Source of the DNA: Nitrospirota bacterium
GTDB taxonomy: Bacteria; Nitrospirota; Thermodesulfovibrionia; JACRGW01
Assembly: GCA_016212195.1 (NCBI GenBank)
Contig: JACRGW010000097.1
Span: forward strand, 1-7,429
Direction: 5' to 3'
Length of the DNA stretch: 7,429 nucleotides
Shown here: positions 1 through 5,444 of the stretch, piece after piece
Layout of the letters: the number at the start of each line of letters is the position of its first letter
Position numbering within the stretch: the stretch's first letter is position 1
Made by a program: the position numbers and the translations under genes
The notes under the pieces: generated by a model
Databases searched by the model: none
The model's input: only the letters and a program-made list of their open reading frames with translations
What the model was told of the DNA's origin: nothing

Positions 1-186
1 ATCCACGAGAGATCAGATATTGATCTTGTTGTAGAAGGACTGGTACCGGAACTTTATATTAAAGCTTTAACTGAACTTTACGATCTTTTGCCGACTGGTA
101 TAGAGCTTAACCTCATTCCCTTTGAAGATGCCTTTGATAGCCTTAAAGAAAAGACTATTAAAGAAGGAGAGGTCATCCATGTCTAA
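1..186 (+). CDS. MNT-type nucleotidyltransferase (antitoxin of HEPN/MNT pair), 5' end missing
   Basis: The reading frame is open from the window edge to a TAA at 184-186, leaving 61 C-terminal residues. The visible start, HERSDIDLVVEG, is the second half of the GSxxxG...SDxDL motif of small (MNT) nucleotidyltransferases, with the two metal-binding aspartates at visible residues 6 and 8. The upstream GS part lies off the window. The remainder (a region reading GIELNLIPFEDA, then a Lys/Glu-rich tail ending EGEVIHV) fits the C-terminal half of this family. In known HEPN/MNT systems the MNT protein neutralises its HEPN toxin partner, in studied cases by adding AMP to a tyrosine near the toxin active site. 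Its stop overlaps the start of the next gene by 8 bases, the usual coupled layout of such a pair. Family assignment is firm; whether the upstream part is intact cannot be seen. Confidence 0.8.
   Translation: MHERSDIDLVVEGLVPELYIKALTELYDLLPTGIELNLIPFEDAFDSLKEKTIKEGEVIHV
165..170 (+). promoter_or_regulatory. Ribosome binding site setting the HEPN start at 179
   Basis: AGGAGA lies 8 bases before the ATG at 179. It supports starting the HEPN-type protein at MSKELKDQ, not at the in-frame ATG at 122, which has no such site and would place 57 more bases inside the MNT gene. Confidence 0.65.
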
Positions 187-433
187 AGAATTGAAAGACC
201 AGATATCTATAGAAGTTGAAAATCTTGATAGATTGATGGCTGAGATGAAGGAGTTGTTATCAAAGACAAATAAAGAGAAAAACTTTATGGAGATAAGGGC
301 AGCAGGAAGTATTTTGCACGACTTTTATTCTGGAATAGAGAAGATCTTTGAAAGACCTCGCAATCCATATGGAGTTTGTGAATTACAGGTGATTTGTCAA
401 AATGATATATACAAATTTAAACTTGTTTACTGA
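179..433 (+). pseudogene. HEPN-domain toxin, frameshifted and truncated
   Basis: The first 59 residues (MSKELKDQISIEVENLDRLM onward, through RAAGSILHDFYSG and IEKIFER) match the N-terminal helices of HEPN proteins paired with MNT nucleotidyltransferases. After ER the frame turns into unrelated sequence (PRNPYGVCELQ...) and stops at codon 85, while family members run to about 140-150 residues. Dropping one C of the CC at 356-357 gives LAIHME, the expected continuation of the family, but that frame meets a TGA at 390-392. So there are at least two lesions: a one-base insertion and loss of the C-terminal half. The missing half carries the catalytic Rx4-6H motif, so ribonuclease activity is not expected. 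The start overlaps the MNT stop by 8 bases. A short protein may still be made; it could at most bind the MNT partner, which is speculation. Confidence 0.8.
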
Positions 434-444
434 AAGTGTATAAT
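416..444 (+). promoter_or_regulatory. Candidate sigma-70 type promoter for the PIN gene pair
   Basis: TTTAAA at 416-421 (four of six consensus bases) is followed after 17 bases by a perfect TATAAT at 439-444, with TG just before it. Transcription would start near 450, leaving a leader of about 20 bases before the ATG at 469. A second TATAAT at 461-466 lies too close to the start codon to be the main -10 box unless the mRNA is leaderless. AT-rich sequence produces such matches by chance, so this is tentative. Confidence 0.35.
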
Positions 445-468
445 GAGAAGGGAAACAGGATATAATAT

Positions 469-948
469 ATGAAAAAACCGCAGCTTTATATTGAAACATC
501 GGTATGGAATTTTTGTTTTGCAGATGATGCTCCGGAGAAAAAGGAGACCACTTTAAGGTTCTTTGATAAAATCAAAAAAGGCGAATATAAAATATTTATA
601 TCAGATGTTGTTATAGAAGAGATAGGAAGAGCTGGTGAGAGAAAGAGACATTTGCTTTTAAATATCATTAAAGAATTTAAACCTAACAGATTGATGATTA
701 ACGAAGAAGTTGTGGAACTCGCAGAAAAGTATATTTCGGAAAGGATCTTTCCAGCAGAAAAGATCGAGGATGCTATTCATACAGCGGTTGCGACAATCTT
801 TGAGATTGATGCATTAATCATCTGGAATTTAAAGCATCTTGCTAATTTAAAGAAAATGGAAATGATCAATGGGATAAACATGAAGGAAGGCTACTCTAAA
901 AGATTAGAGTTGATAACCCCAATGGAGGTGTCGGATGAAGAAATATGA
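469..948 (+). CDS. PIN-domain nuclease, VapC-like toxin
   Basis: This 159-residue protein is a complete PIN domain, the fold of VapC-type toxins that cut RNA with metal ions held by a few acidic residues. It starts with the beta-strand motif LYIETSVWNF (Glu9 at the first acidic position), followed by ISDVVIEEI at 44-52 (Glu50/Glu51), then EDAIHTAVATI at 100-110 (Asp101) and DALIIWNLKHLAN at 114-126 (Asp114, Asn120). These four blocks and the length match the family, and no key position appears lost. The start has a weak ribosome site (CAGGA, 8 bases upstream). The 3' end overlaps the next gene by 14 bases, suggesting coupled translation. By context it is the toxin of a two-gene module, although the toxin gene comes first, the reverse of classical vapBC. 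The RNA target cannot be read from the sequence. Confidence 0.85.
   Translation: MKKPQLYIETSVWNFCFADDAPEKKETTLRFFDKIKKGEYKIFISDVVIEEIGRAGERKRHLLLNIIKEFKPNRLMINEEVVELAEKYISERIFPAEKIEDAIHTAVATIFEIDALIIWNLKHLANLKKMEMINGINMKEGYSKRLELITPMEVSDEEI
924..928 (+). promoter_or_regulatory. Ribosome binding site of the PIN partner gene
   Basis: GGAGG sits within the last codons of the PIN gene, 6 bases before the ATG at 935. It is a much stronger site than that of the PIN gene itself, which would favour making more of the small partner than of the nuclease, as expected for an antitoxin. Confidence 0.65.
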
Positions 949-1123
949 TAAGTCCTTAACAGAAGTTTGGGAGTGGAAAATGAGAGTTTATCAGGATATC
1001 AAGGACTTGACTCCCAAAGAATATATTGAAAAAATTAGAAATGACGCTGATAAAATACTTTCAGGGGCTGGAGTAAAATTAACGCCTGTTCCTCCTAAAA
1101 AAGAACATCAAAGGATTGCTTAA
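935..1123 (+). CDS. Small partner of the PIN nuclease, probable antitoxin
   Basis: This is a 62-residue protein rich in charged residues. Residues 1-43 (MKKYDKSLTEVWEWKMRVYQ onward, through LTPKEYIEKIRNDADKILS) look mostly helical and resemble short proteins often found beside PIN genes. The tail (GVKLTPVPPKKEHQRIA) is proline- and lysine-rich and probably unfolded. I see no recognisable DNA-binding domain such as AbrB or ribbon-helix-helix, so autoregulation in the VapB manner is not evident. The gene begins inside the PIN gene with a 14-base overlap and a strong ribosome site, so the two are almost certainly co-translated. Size, overlap and neighbour suggest it binds and blocks the nuclease; that role is inferred. 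The reading frame stays open past the TAA into nadB, with no start codon before 1181. Confidence 0.75.
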   Translation: MKKYDKSLTEVWEWKMRVYQDIKDLTPKEYIEKIRNDADKILSGAGVKLTPVPPKKEHQRIA

Positions 1124-1144
1124 AATTACGTTCAATCTTATAAA
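1116..1144 (+). promoter_or_regulatory. Candidate promoter for nadB
   Basis: TTGCTT at 1116-1121 (three of six consensus bases) is separated by 17 bases from TATAAA at 1139-1144. Transcription would begin near 1151, about 30 bases before the nadB ATG. The -35 part overlaps the end of the small partner gene. It is the best match in the 57-base gap (1124-1180), which contains no hairpin terminator. Tentative. Confidence 0.3.
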
Positions 1145-1180
1145 CAATTAAACATCAATTTTCTTAAACTTGATTCTAAA

Positions 1181-2740
1181 ATGTCCATCAAGGTTGAATA
1201 TACCGACTTTCTTGTAATAGGTGGTGGAGTTGCAGGACTGAGGGCAGCTATTGAGCTTGCAAGGACTGGGAATGTCCTTGTTATCACGAAAGCGAGGGAG
1301 ACAAGTACAGAGTATGCGCAGGGAGGGGTTGCTGTTGCACTCAGCGATGAGGATGAGGTCAGAATTCATTACGAGGATACGATTCGTGCAGGCGATGGAC
1401 TATGCAATGAAAAGGCTGTAAAGATTCTTGTCGAGGAGGGACCAGAGAGGATACTGGAGCTTATCTCCTGGGGTGCGGAGTTTGACAGGGAAGGGACAAA
1501 GCTCGCCTTCACACAGGAGGCAGCACACACAAGGAGGAGGATCCTCCATGCCCATGGAGATGCCACTGGAGGGGAGATCGAAAGGGTACTCCTTAATAAG
1601 GTAAGAAGCATCTCTAATATCTCTAAATACGAGTTTGCCTTTACCATTGATCTCTTGATTAATGATGGTATTTGCAGAGGCGCACTCCTCCTTAAAGAAT
1701 CTAACAAAGAAATTGTTGCCATAATATCGAAGGCAGTGATCCTCGCTACAGGCGGTGCAGGGCAGCTCTATGTGAGGACTACAAATCCCCCTGTTACTAC
1801 AGGTGATGGTATAGCGATAGCCTACAGGGCAGGGGCAATACTTGAGGATATGGAGTTTGTTCAATTCCACCCAACAACCCTTTATGCACCGAGGGCTCCC
1901 CAGTTTCTCCTTTCAGAGGCGATGAGGGGCGAAGGGGGAATTCTGAGAAATATAAATGGTGAAAGGGTTATGTCAGCGTATCACCCATCAGCAGAACTTG
2001 CTCCAAGGGATATTGTGAGCCGTTCGATCATTTCCGAGATGGTAAAGACAAAGGCAAGACATGTATATCTCGATCTTACACATCTAAGTTCTCATTTTGT
2101 TAAAAAGAGATTCCCGAGGATATACTCAACCTGCCTGCTCTATGATATAGATATAACCGAAGACCTAATCCCTGTATGCCCAAGCGCCCATTACATTATG
2201 GGCGGGGTAAAGACAGATACAGATGGCAGGACGAATATAAAGGGCCTTTTTGCAGCAGGTGAGGTTGCCTGCACAGGTGTCCATGGTGCAAACCGTCTTG
2301 CGAGCAATTCCCTCCTCGAGGGTCTTGTCTACGGTCCGAGAGCAGGAAAGTCAGCCTCAGAATACGGAGAGAGAACACAGCAGTCTAAGATATCGCCACC
2401 GTCTTATAAGATTTATAAATTACGTCGTGAAATAGAGATAGATAAGATAAGGACATCACTCAGGAGACTCCTGTGGGACAGGGTAGGGATAATAAGATGT
2501 AAAAAATCCCTTGATGAGGCTAAAGCCAAAATCTTAAAATGGGATGTTATAATGAACCATAATTTTGCCGCAAGGAGGGAGTTAGAACTAAAAAATATGG
2601 TGACAGTGGCAGAACTTATAACAGAGGCAGCCGTCTTAAGAAAAGGCAGTATCGGTGCCCATTATAGATCAGATTTCCCGGAGAGGGGTAAGAACTGGAA
2701 GAGACATATCAAATTTCAGACTTTAGACTATAGACTATAG
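1181..2740 (+). CDS. nadB: L-aspartate oxidase
   Basis: NadB oxidises L-aspartate to iminoaspartate, using FAD and passing electrons to oxygen or fumarate. NadA then turns iminoaspartate into quinolinate for NAD synthesis; no nadA or nadC lies in this window. The 519 residues match the family length. The FAD-binding GGGVAG is at 14-19, AQGGVAVAL at 46-54 and HTRRRILHAHGDATGG at 116-131. Active-site landmarks of the succinate dehydrogenase/NadB family are present: FHPTTLY with His230, APRDIVSRSI with Arg276 and Arg281, HYIMGGV with His337, and HGANRLASNSLLEG with Arg372. Glu113 (TQEAAH) occupies the position where NadB carries a glutamate that helps separate it from fumarate reductases. The C-terminal helical region ends at an HYRSDFPE motif (494-501). 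No ribosome binding site is visible before the ATG, but no other start codon exists in frame. The last residues (FQTLDYRL) and the stop come from a 7-base repeat. Confidence 0.95.
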   Translation: MSIKVEYTDFLVIGGGVAGLRAAIELARTGNVLVITKARETSTEYAQGGVAVALSDEDEVRIHYEDTIRAGDGLCNEKAVKILVEEGPERILELISWGAEFDREGTKLAFTQEAAHTRRRILHAHGDATGGEIERVLLNKVRSISNISKYEFAFTIDLLINDGICRGALLLKESNKEIVAIISKAVILATGGAGQLYVRTTNPPVTTGDGIAIAYRAGAILEDMEFVQFHPTTLYAPRAPQFLLSEAMRGEGGILRNINGERVMSAYHPSAELAPRDIVSRSIISEMVKTKARHVYLDLTHLSSHFVKKRFPRIYSTCLLYDIDITEDLIPVCPSAHYIMGGVKTDTDGRTNIKGLFAAGEVACTGVHGANRLASNSLLEGLVYGPRAGKSASEYGERTQQSKISPPSYKIYKLRREIEIDKIRTSLRRLLWDRVGIIRCKKSLDEAKAKILKWDVIMNHNFAARRELELKNMVTVAELITEAAVLRKGSIGAHYRSDFPERGKNWKRHIKFQTLDYRL

Positions 2741-2744
2741 ACTG
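2717..2744 (+). repeat. Heptamer tandem array at nadB 3' end, four units
   Basis: Four head-to-tail 7-base units: CAGACTT, TAGACTA, TAGACTA, TAGACTG. They encode the final residues of NadB, and the TAG at 2738-2740 is its stop. The array ends exactly where the recJ stop codon begins (2745). It is related to the two arrays inside recJ by the shared AGACT core. Confidence 0.8.
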
Positions 2745-4493
2745 TTATTTATGCGGTCTTATAGCCTTGATTTCGAGCTGGAGTGTCTTTCCTCCTTCCC
2801 ATTCATTTATTGAAGGGGTGAAGGCGATATCGATCTTTTCACCTTCTCTTATCTTAACTCCTTCACCATTAAGAAGGCTTCCCATATCGAACCCGATTCC
2901 ATCGAGCACAGCCCTGTCCTGCCTTAACTTCACCTTCAGATGATTATCACCGACTATCCTTGGATAAAGGACTTCTACAGTCTTTGCGCCGAGGACAGGT
3001 TCCGGATTGCCCAGTCCAAAGGGACTCAGGGAACCGAGTTCGTTAATAAGGTTAAAATTGATATCTCTGAAATCTACCTTCGCATCTATCCTCAATCTCG
3101 GTATAAGGTCTTCTTCTCCTAATCTGTTCTTGATAATCTCATTTATTTTCATCCTGAAGTTTTCGAGGTTGTCTTCCTTCATACTCAGGCCTGCGGCAAA
3201 CTCATGACCGCCGAAACTGCTGAGAAGGTCACTGCACTCTGTCAAACCTTCATGGAGATGGAAGTTCGGAATACTCCTTGCCGAACCTTTAGCGATATTA
3301 TCCTTAAGGCAGAATAGAAAGGCAGGCCTGTAGAAGAGCTCTGTCAATCTGCTTGCCACAATGCCCAAAACACCTATGTGCCATTCAGGAGAGGCGAGGA
3401 TTATGCTGTAGTCATGGTTCGGAAACTGATATCCCCTGGTCTTGATAGATTCCGGTCTTGGAATCCCGAGTTTTTCGAGTGCCTCATGTAATATCTTCTC
3501 TTCAATTTCCTGCCTTTCGCGGTTTAGTCTATCAAGTGTCTCGGATATCTCGAAGGCCTCGCTCTCTGATTGAGTGAGCAGTAATCTCACACCAAGCCCT
3601 GCATCCCCGATCCTTCCTGCGGCATTTATCCTCGGTGCAAGACAGAAGGAGACAATCCCCGAACTTACAGACCTCCCTTCAAAGCCTGAGACCTTCTTCA
3701 GTATCTTGATCCCTGTCCTCTCTTCCCTTGTGAGAGTCTCTAAGCCTGCCTTAACAAGAATACGGTTTTCCCCTGTAAGAGAAACGATATCGGCAATAGT
3801 ACCCAGGGCAACAAGGTCAAGCAGTCTGGAGTCTGGAGTCTGAAGTCTGAAGTCTGAAGTCAGTGCCTGGCATAATTTGAAAACCACTCCAACCCCTGCG
3901 AGATCCCTGAAAGGATAAGCAGAGTCTTCTCTATTCGGATTAAGGATCGCATATGCCTCTGGTAGTCGGTGAGTGGCAGGTGGAATATGGTGGTCTGTGA
4001 TAATAACATCTATACCGAGGGATTTTGCGAGATTTACCTCTTCGAACGATGAGGTTCCACAATCTACTGTTACAATTAACTTTAGTCCTGAGTCCTGAGT
4101 CTTAAGTCTCTTTATTGTTTCTACATTCAGTCCATAGCCTTCCTTCAGTCTATGGGGGATGTAGTAAGTTACATTTGCATTAAGTCTACTTAATATAGAT
4201 AGAAGAAGGGCAGTCCCTGTAATCCCATCTACATCATAATCTCCATAGATAAGTATCTTTTCTCTATTTTCTATGGCAGCTTTAATCCTGATTGCTGCCT
4301 TTTCCATATCATTCATCAGAAAAGGATCTAAGAGGTTATCCAGGGAAGGTGATAGAAACGACATCGCCTCTTCAGGGGTTTCTATCCTGCGGTTAATGAG
4401 GATCTGAGACAGTATGAAGGAAAGGGAAGTCCCATCGCTCAGGGACTTTGCAAGCCCATGGTTGATTCTCGGTATAAACCATCTCTTTTCCAA
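2745..4493 (-). CDS. recJ: Single-stranded-DNA-specific exonuclease RecJ
   Basis: RecJ degrades single-stranded DNA 5' to 3' in recombination, mismatch and base-excision repair. The 582 residues are of usual length and hold all DHH-family blocks: DYDVDG at 85-90, VDCG at 143-146, DHH at 167-169, NPN at 185-187, ADIV at 234-237, APRINAAGRI at 286-295 and the DHHA1 motif GGHEFAAG at 428-435. A C-terminal OB-like domain follows (from about 460, with SPFGLGNPEP near 500-509). The metal-binding aspartates and histidines are in place, so the enzyme should be active despite two repeat insertions in loops (residues about 128-137 and 211-224). It starts with TTG, since the resulting MEKRWFIP resembles normal RecJ N-termini and AGGA stands just upstream. 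It lies 18 bases after secF and is probably expressed from the Sec operon. Confidence 0.95.
   Translation of the reverse strand: MEKRWFIPRINHGLAKSLSDGTSLSFILSQILINRRIETPEEAMSFLSPSLDNLLDPFLMNDMEKAAIRIKAAIENREKILIYGDYDVDGITGTALLLSILSRLNANVTYYIPHRLKEGYGLNVETIKRLKTQDSGLKLIVTVDCGTSSFEEVNLAKSLGIDVIITDHHIPPATHRLPEAYAILNPNREDSAYPFRDLAGVGVVFKLCQALTSDFRLQTPDSRLLDLVALGTIADIVSLTGENRILVKAGLETLTREERTGIKILKKVSGFEGRSVSSGIVSFCLAPRINAAGRIGDAGLGVRLLLTQSESEAFEISETLDRLNRERQEIEEKILHEALEKLGIPRPESIKTRGYQFPNHDYSIILASPEWHIGVLGIVASRLTELFYRPAFLFCLKDNIAKGSARSIPNFHLHEGLTECSDLLSSFGGHEFAAGLSMKEDNLENFRMKINEIIKNRLGEEDLIPRLRIDAKVDFRDINFNLINELGSLSPFGLGNPEPVLGAKTVEVLYPRIVGDNHLKVKLRQDRAVLDGIGFDMGSLLNGEGVKIREGEKIDIAFTPSINEWEGGKTLQLEIKAIRPHK
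3824..3861 (-). repeat. Heptamer tandem array inside recJ, five units plus a partial
   Basis: On the + strand the units read GTCTGGA twice, then GTCTGAA three times, then a partial GTC. On the coding strand this is TTCAGAC/TCCAGAC. It encodes RecJ residues about 211-224 (TSDFRLQTPDSRL), between the AGVGVVFKL block and the LDLVALGTIADIV block, a spot where RecJ proteins normally vary. Confidence 0.85.
4084..4110 (-). repeat. Second heptamer array inside recJ, three units plus a partial
   Basis: On the + strand: AGTCCTG, AGTCCTG, AGTCTTA, then AGTCTC. The coding strand carries the same GACT core as the other arrays. It encodes RecJ residues about 128-137 (KRLKTQDSGL), just before the LIVTVDCG strand. 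Confidence 0.75.
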
Positions 4494-4497
4494 GGCT

Positions 4498-4501
4498 TCC
4501 T
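4498..4501 (-). promoter_or_regulatory. Ribosome binding site supporting the recJ TTG start
   Basis: AGGA on the - strand lies 4 bases before the TTG at 4491-4493, within the 18-base gap after secF. No ATG or GTG gives a RecJ N-terminus of normal length. Confidence 0.55.
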
Positions 4502-4511
4502 GCGTTTAAAA

Positions 4512-5444
4512 TTATTTCTTTAAATAACCCTTCCCCTTTTTACCCTTCCAGATTATAAGAAGGGGGCTGGCTATAAAGATGGAGGAATATGTTCCTGTTG
4601 TTATGCCTATAATCATGGCGAGAGCAAAGTCATGAATCACTTCACCTCCGAAGAAGAAAAGGGCTATTGCTGAAAGAATGGTTGTGAAAGATGTGATTAT
4701 GGTCCTCGAGAGGACTTCATTGATACTCTGGTTTATAACGACTTCTACAGTGTCTTTGAGTCTTATCTTCAGGTTCTCCCTGATTCTGTCAAAAACAACA
4801 ACCGTATCTGTAAGCGAGTAGCCTGCGATTGCGAGAAGGGCAGAGACTATGATGAGATTTATCTCACGGTTCATGATATAGAATAAACCCAGGACAGCAA
4901 GGACATCATGTAATGTAGCGACTGTTGCACCTATGCTGAACCTGAACTGAAACCTCCAGGCAATATAAATAAGGAGACCGGATGTTGCAGCCAGAATAGC
5001 CCACATGGCGTCCTTCCTGAGTCTTACACCTACCTTCGGTCCTATCTCTGTAGTGGAATCTACAGTAAGCTTCTGGTCAGAGAACCTTTTAGAAAGGATT
5101 GAGATTATCTTTTCTGATTCTGAACTTGATCCGGAATCGCTGGAGGAGTCCCCCTTTTTCTTAACCCGTATAAGTATTTTTTTCTCTAAAGGCATATCCT
5201 GTAGGTCGAAATCCTTAAGACCTCCGGACTCAAGTGTATCCCTCACTTCATGAAGGGTGAAAGGTTTTTCAAACTTTATCTGGATTGCTGTCCCACCTGT
5301 AAAATCTATACCTAAATTGGCAGTGCCTCTTGCTATGTGGAAAATAGCGATAATTCCGAGTAGAGAAAGAATCCCTGAAATAGCAAAGGCATAATATCTT
5401 TTTCCCATGAAGTCTATCTTTGTCTTCTTTAGAATCTCTATCAT
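4512..5444 (-). CDS. secF: Protein translocase subunit SecF
   Basis: SecF pairs with SecD in the inner membrane and uses the proton gradient to complete protein export driven by SecYEG and SecA. The 310 residues show the family plan: a first membrane helix at about 17-36, the LGIDFTGG motif at 44-51, a small periplasmic domain, then five membrane helices from about 147 to 297. Conserved blocks include ATLHDV at 176-181, AIAGYSLTDTVVVFDRIREN at 205-224 with the membrane aspartates Asp213 and Asp219, and LSRTIITSFTTILSAIALFF at 245-264. A Ser/Asp/Gly-rich stretch at 98-110 (GDSSSDSGSSSES) in the periplasmic domain is unusual. The ATG overlaps the secD stop (ATGA, 5441-5444) and has only a weak ribosome site, so translation is likely coupled to secD. 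Confidence 0.95.
   Translation of the reverse strand: MIEILKKTKIDFMGKRYYAFAISGILSLLGIIAIFHIARGTANLGIDFTGGTAIQIKFEKPFTLHEVRDTLESGGLKDFDLQDMPLEKKILIRVKKKGDSSSDSGSSSESEKIISILSKRFSDQKLTVDSTTEIGPKVGVRLRKDAMWAILAATSGLLIYIAWRFQFRFSIGATVATLHDVLAVLGLFYIMNREINLIIVSALLAIAGYSLTDTVVVFDRIRENLKIRLKDTVEVVINQSINEVLSRTIITSFTTILSAIALFFFGGEVIHDFALAMIIGITTGTYSSIFIASPLLIIWKGKKGKGYLKK

Noticed and set aside
1369..1870. Long open frames on the - strand opposite nadB
   Set aside because: They lie entirely antisense to a gene with clear motifs, their products are Ser/Cys/Pro-rich without recognisable domains, and they lack ribosome sites.
3824..4110. Heptamer arrays as a CRISPR
   Set aside because: The units are 7 bases and head-to-tail, with no spacers, and they lie within a coding gene.
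4126..4155. Imperfect direct repeat TTCAGTCCATAG / TTCAGTCTATGG in recJ
   Set aside because: It encodes part of the conserved PHRLKEGYGLN block of RecJ, so protein conservation explains it; it does not follow the 7-base period.
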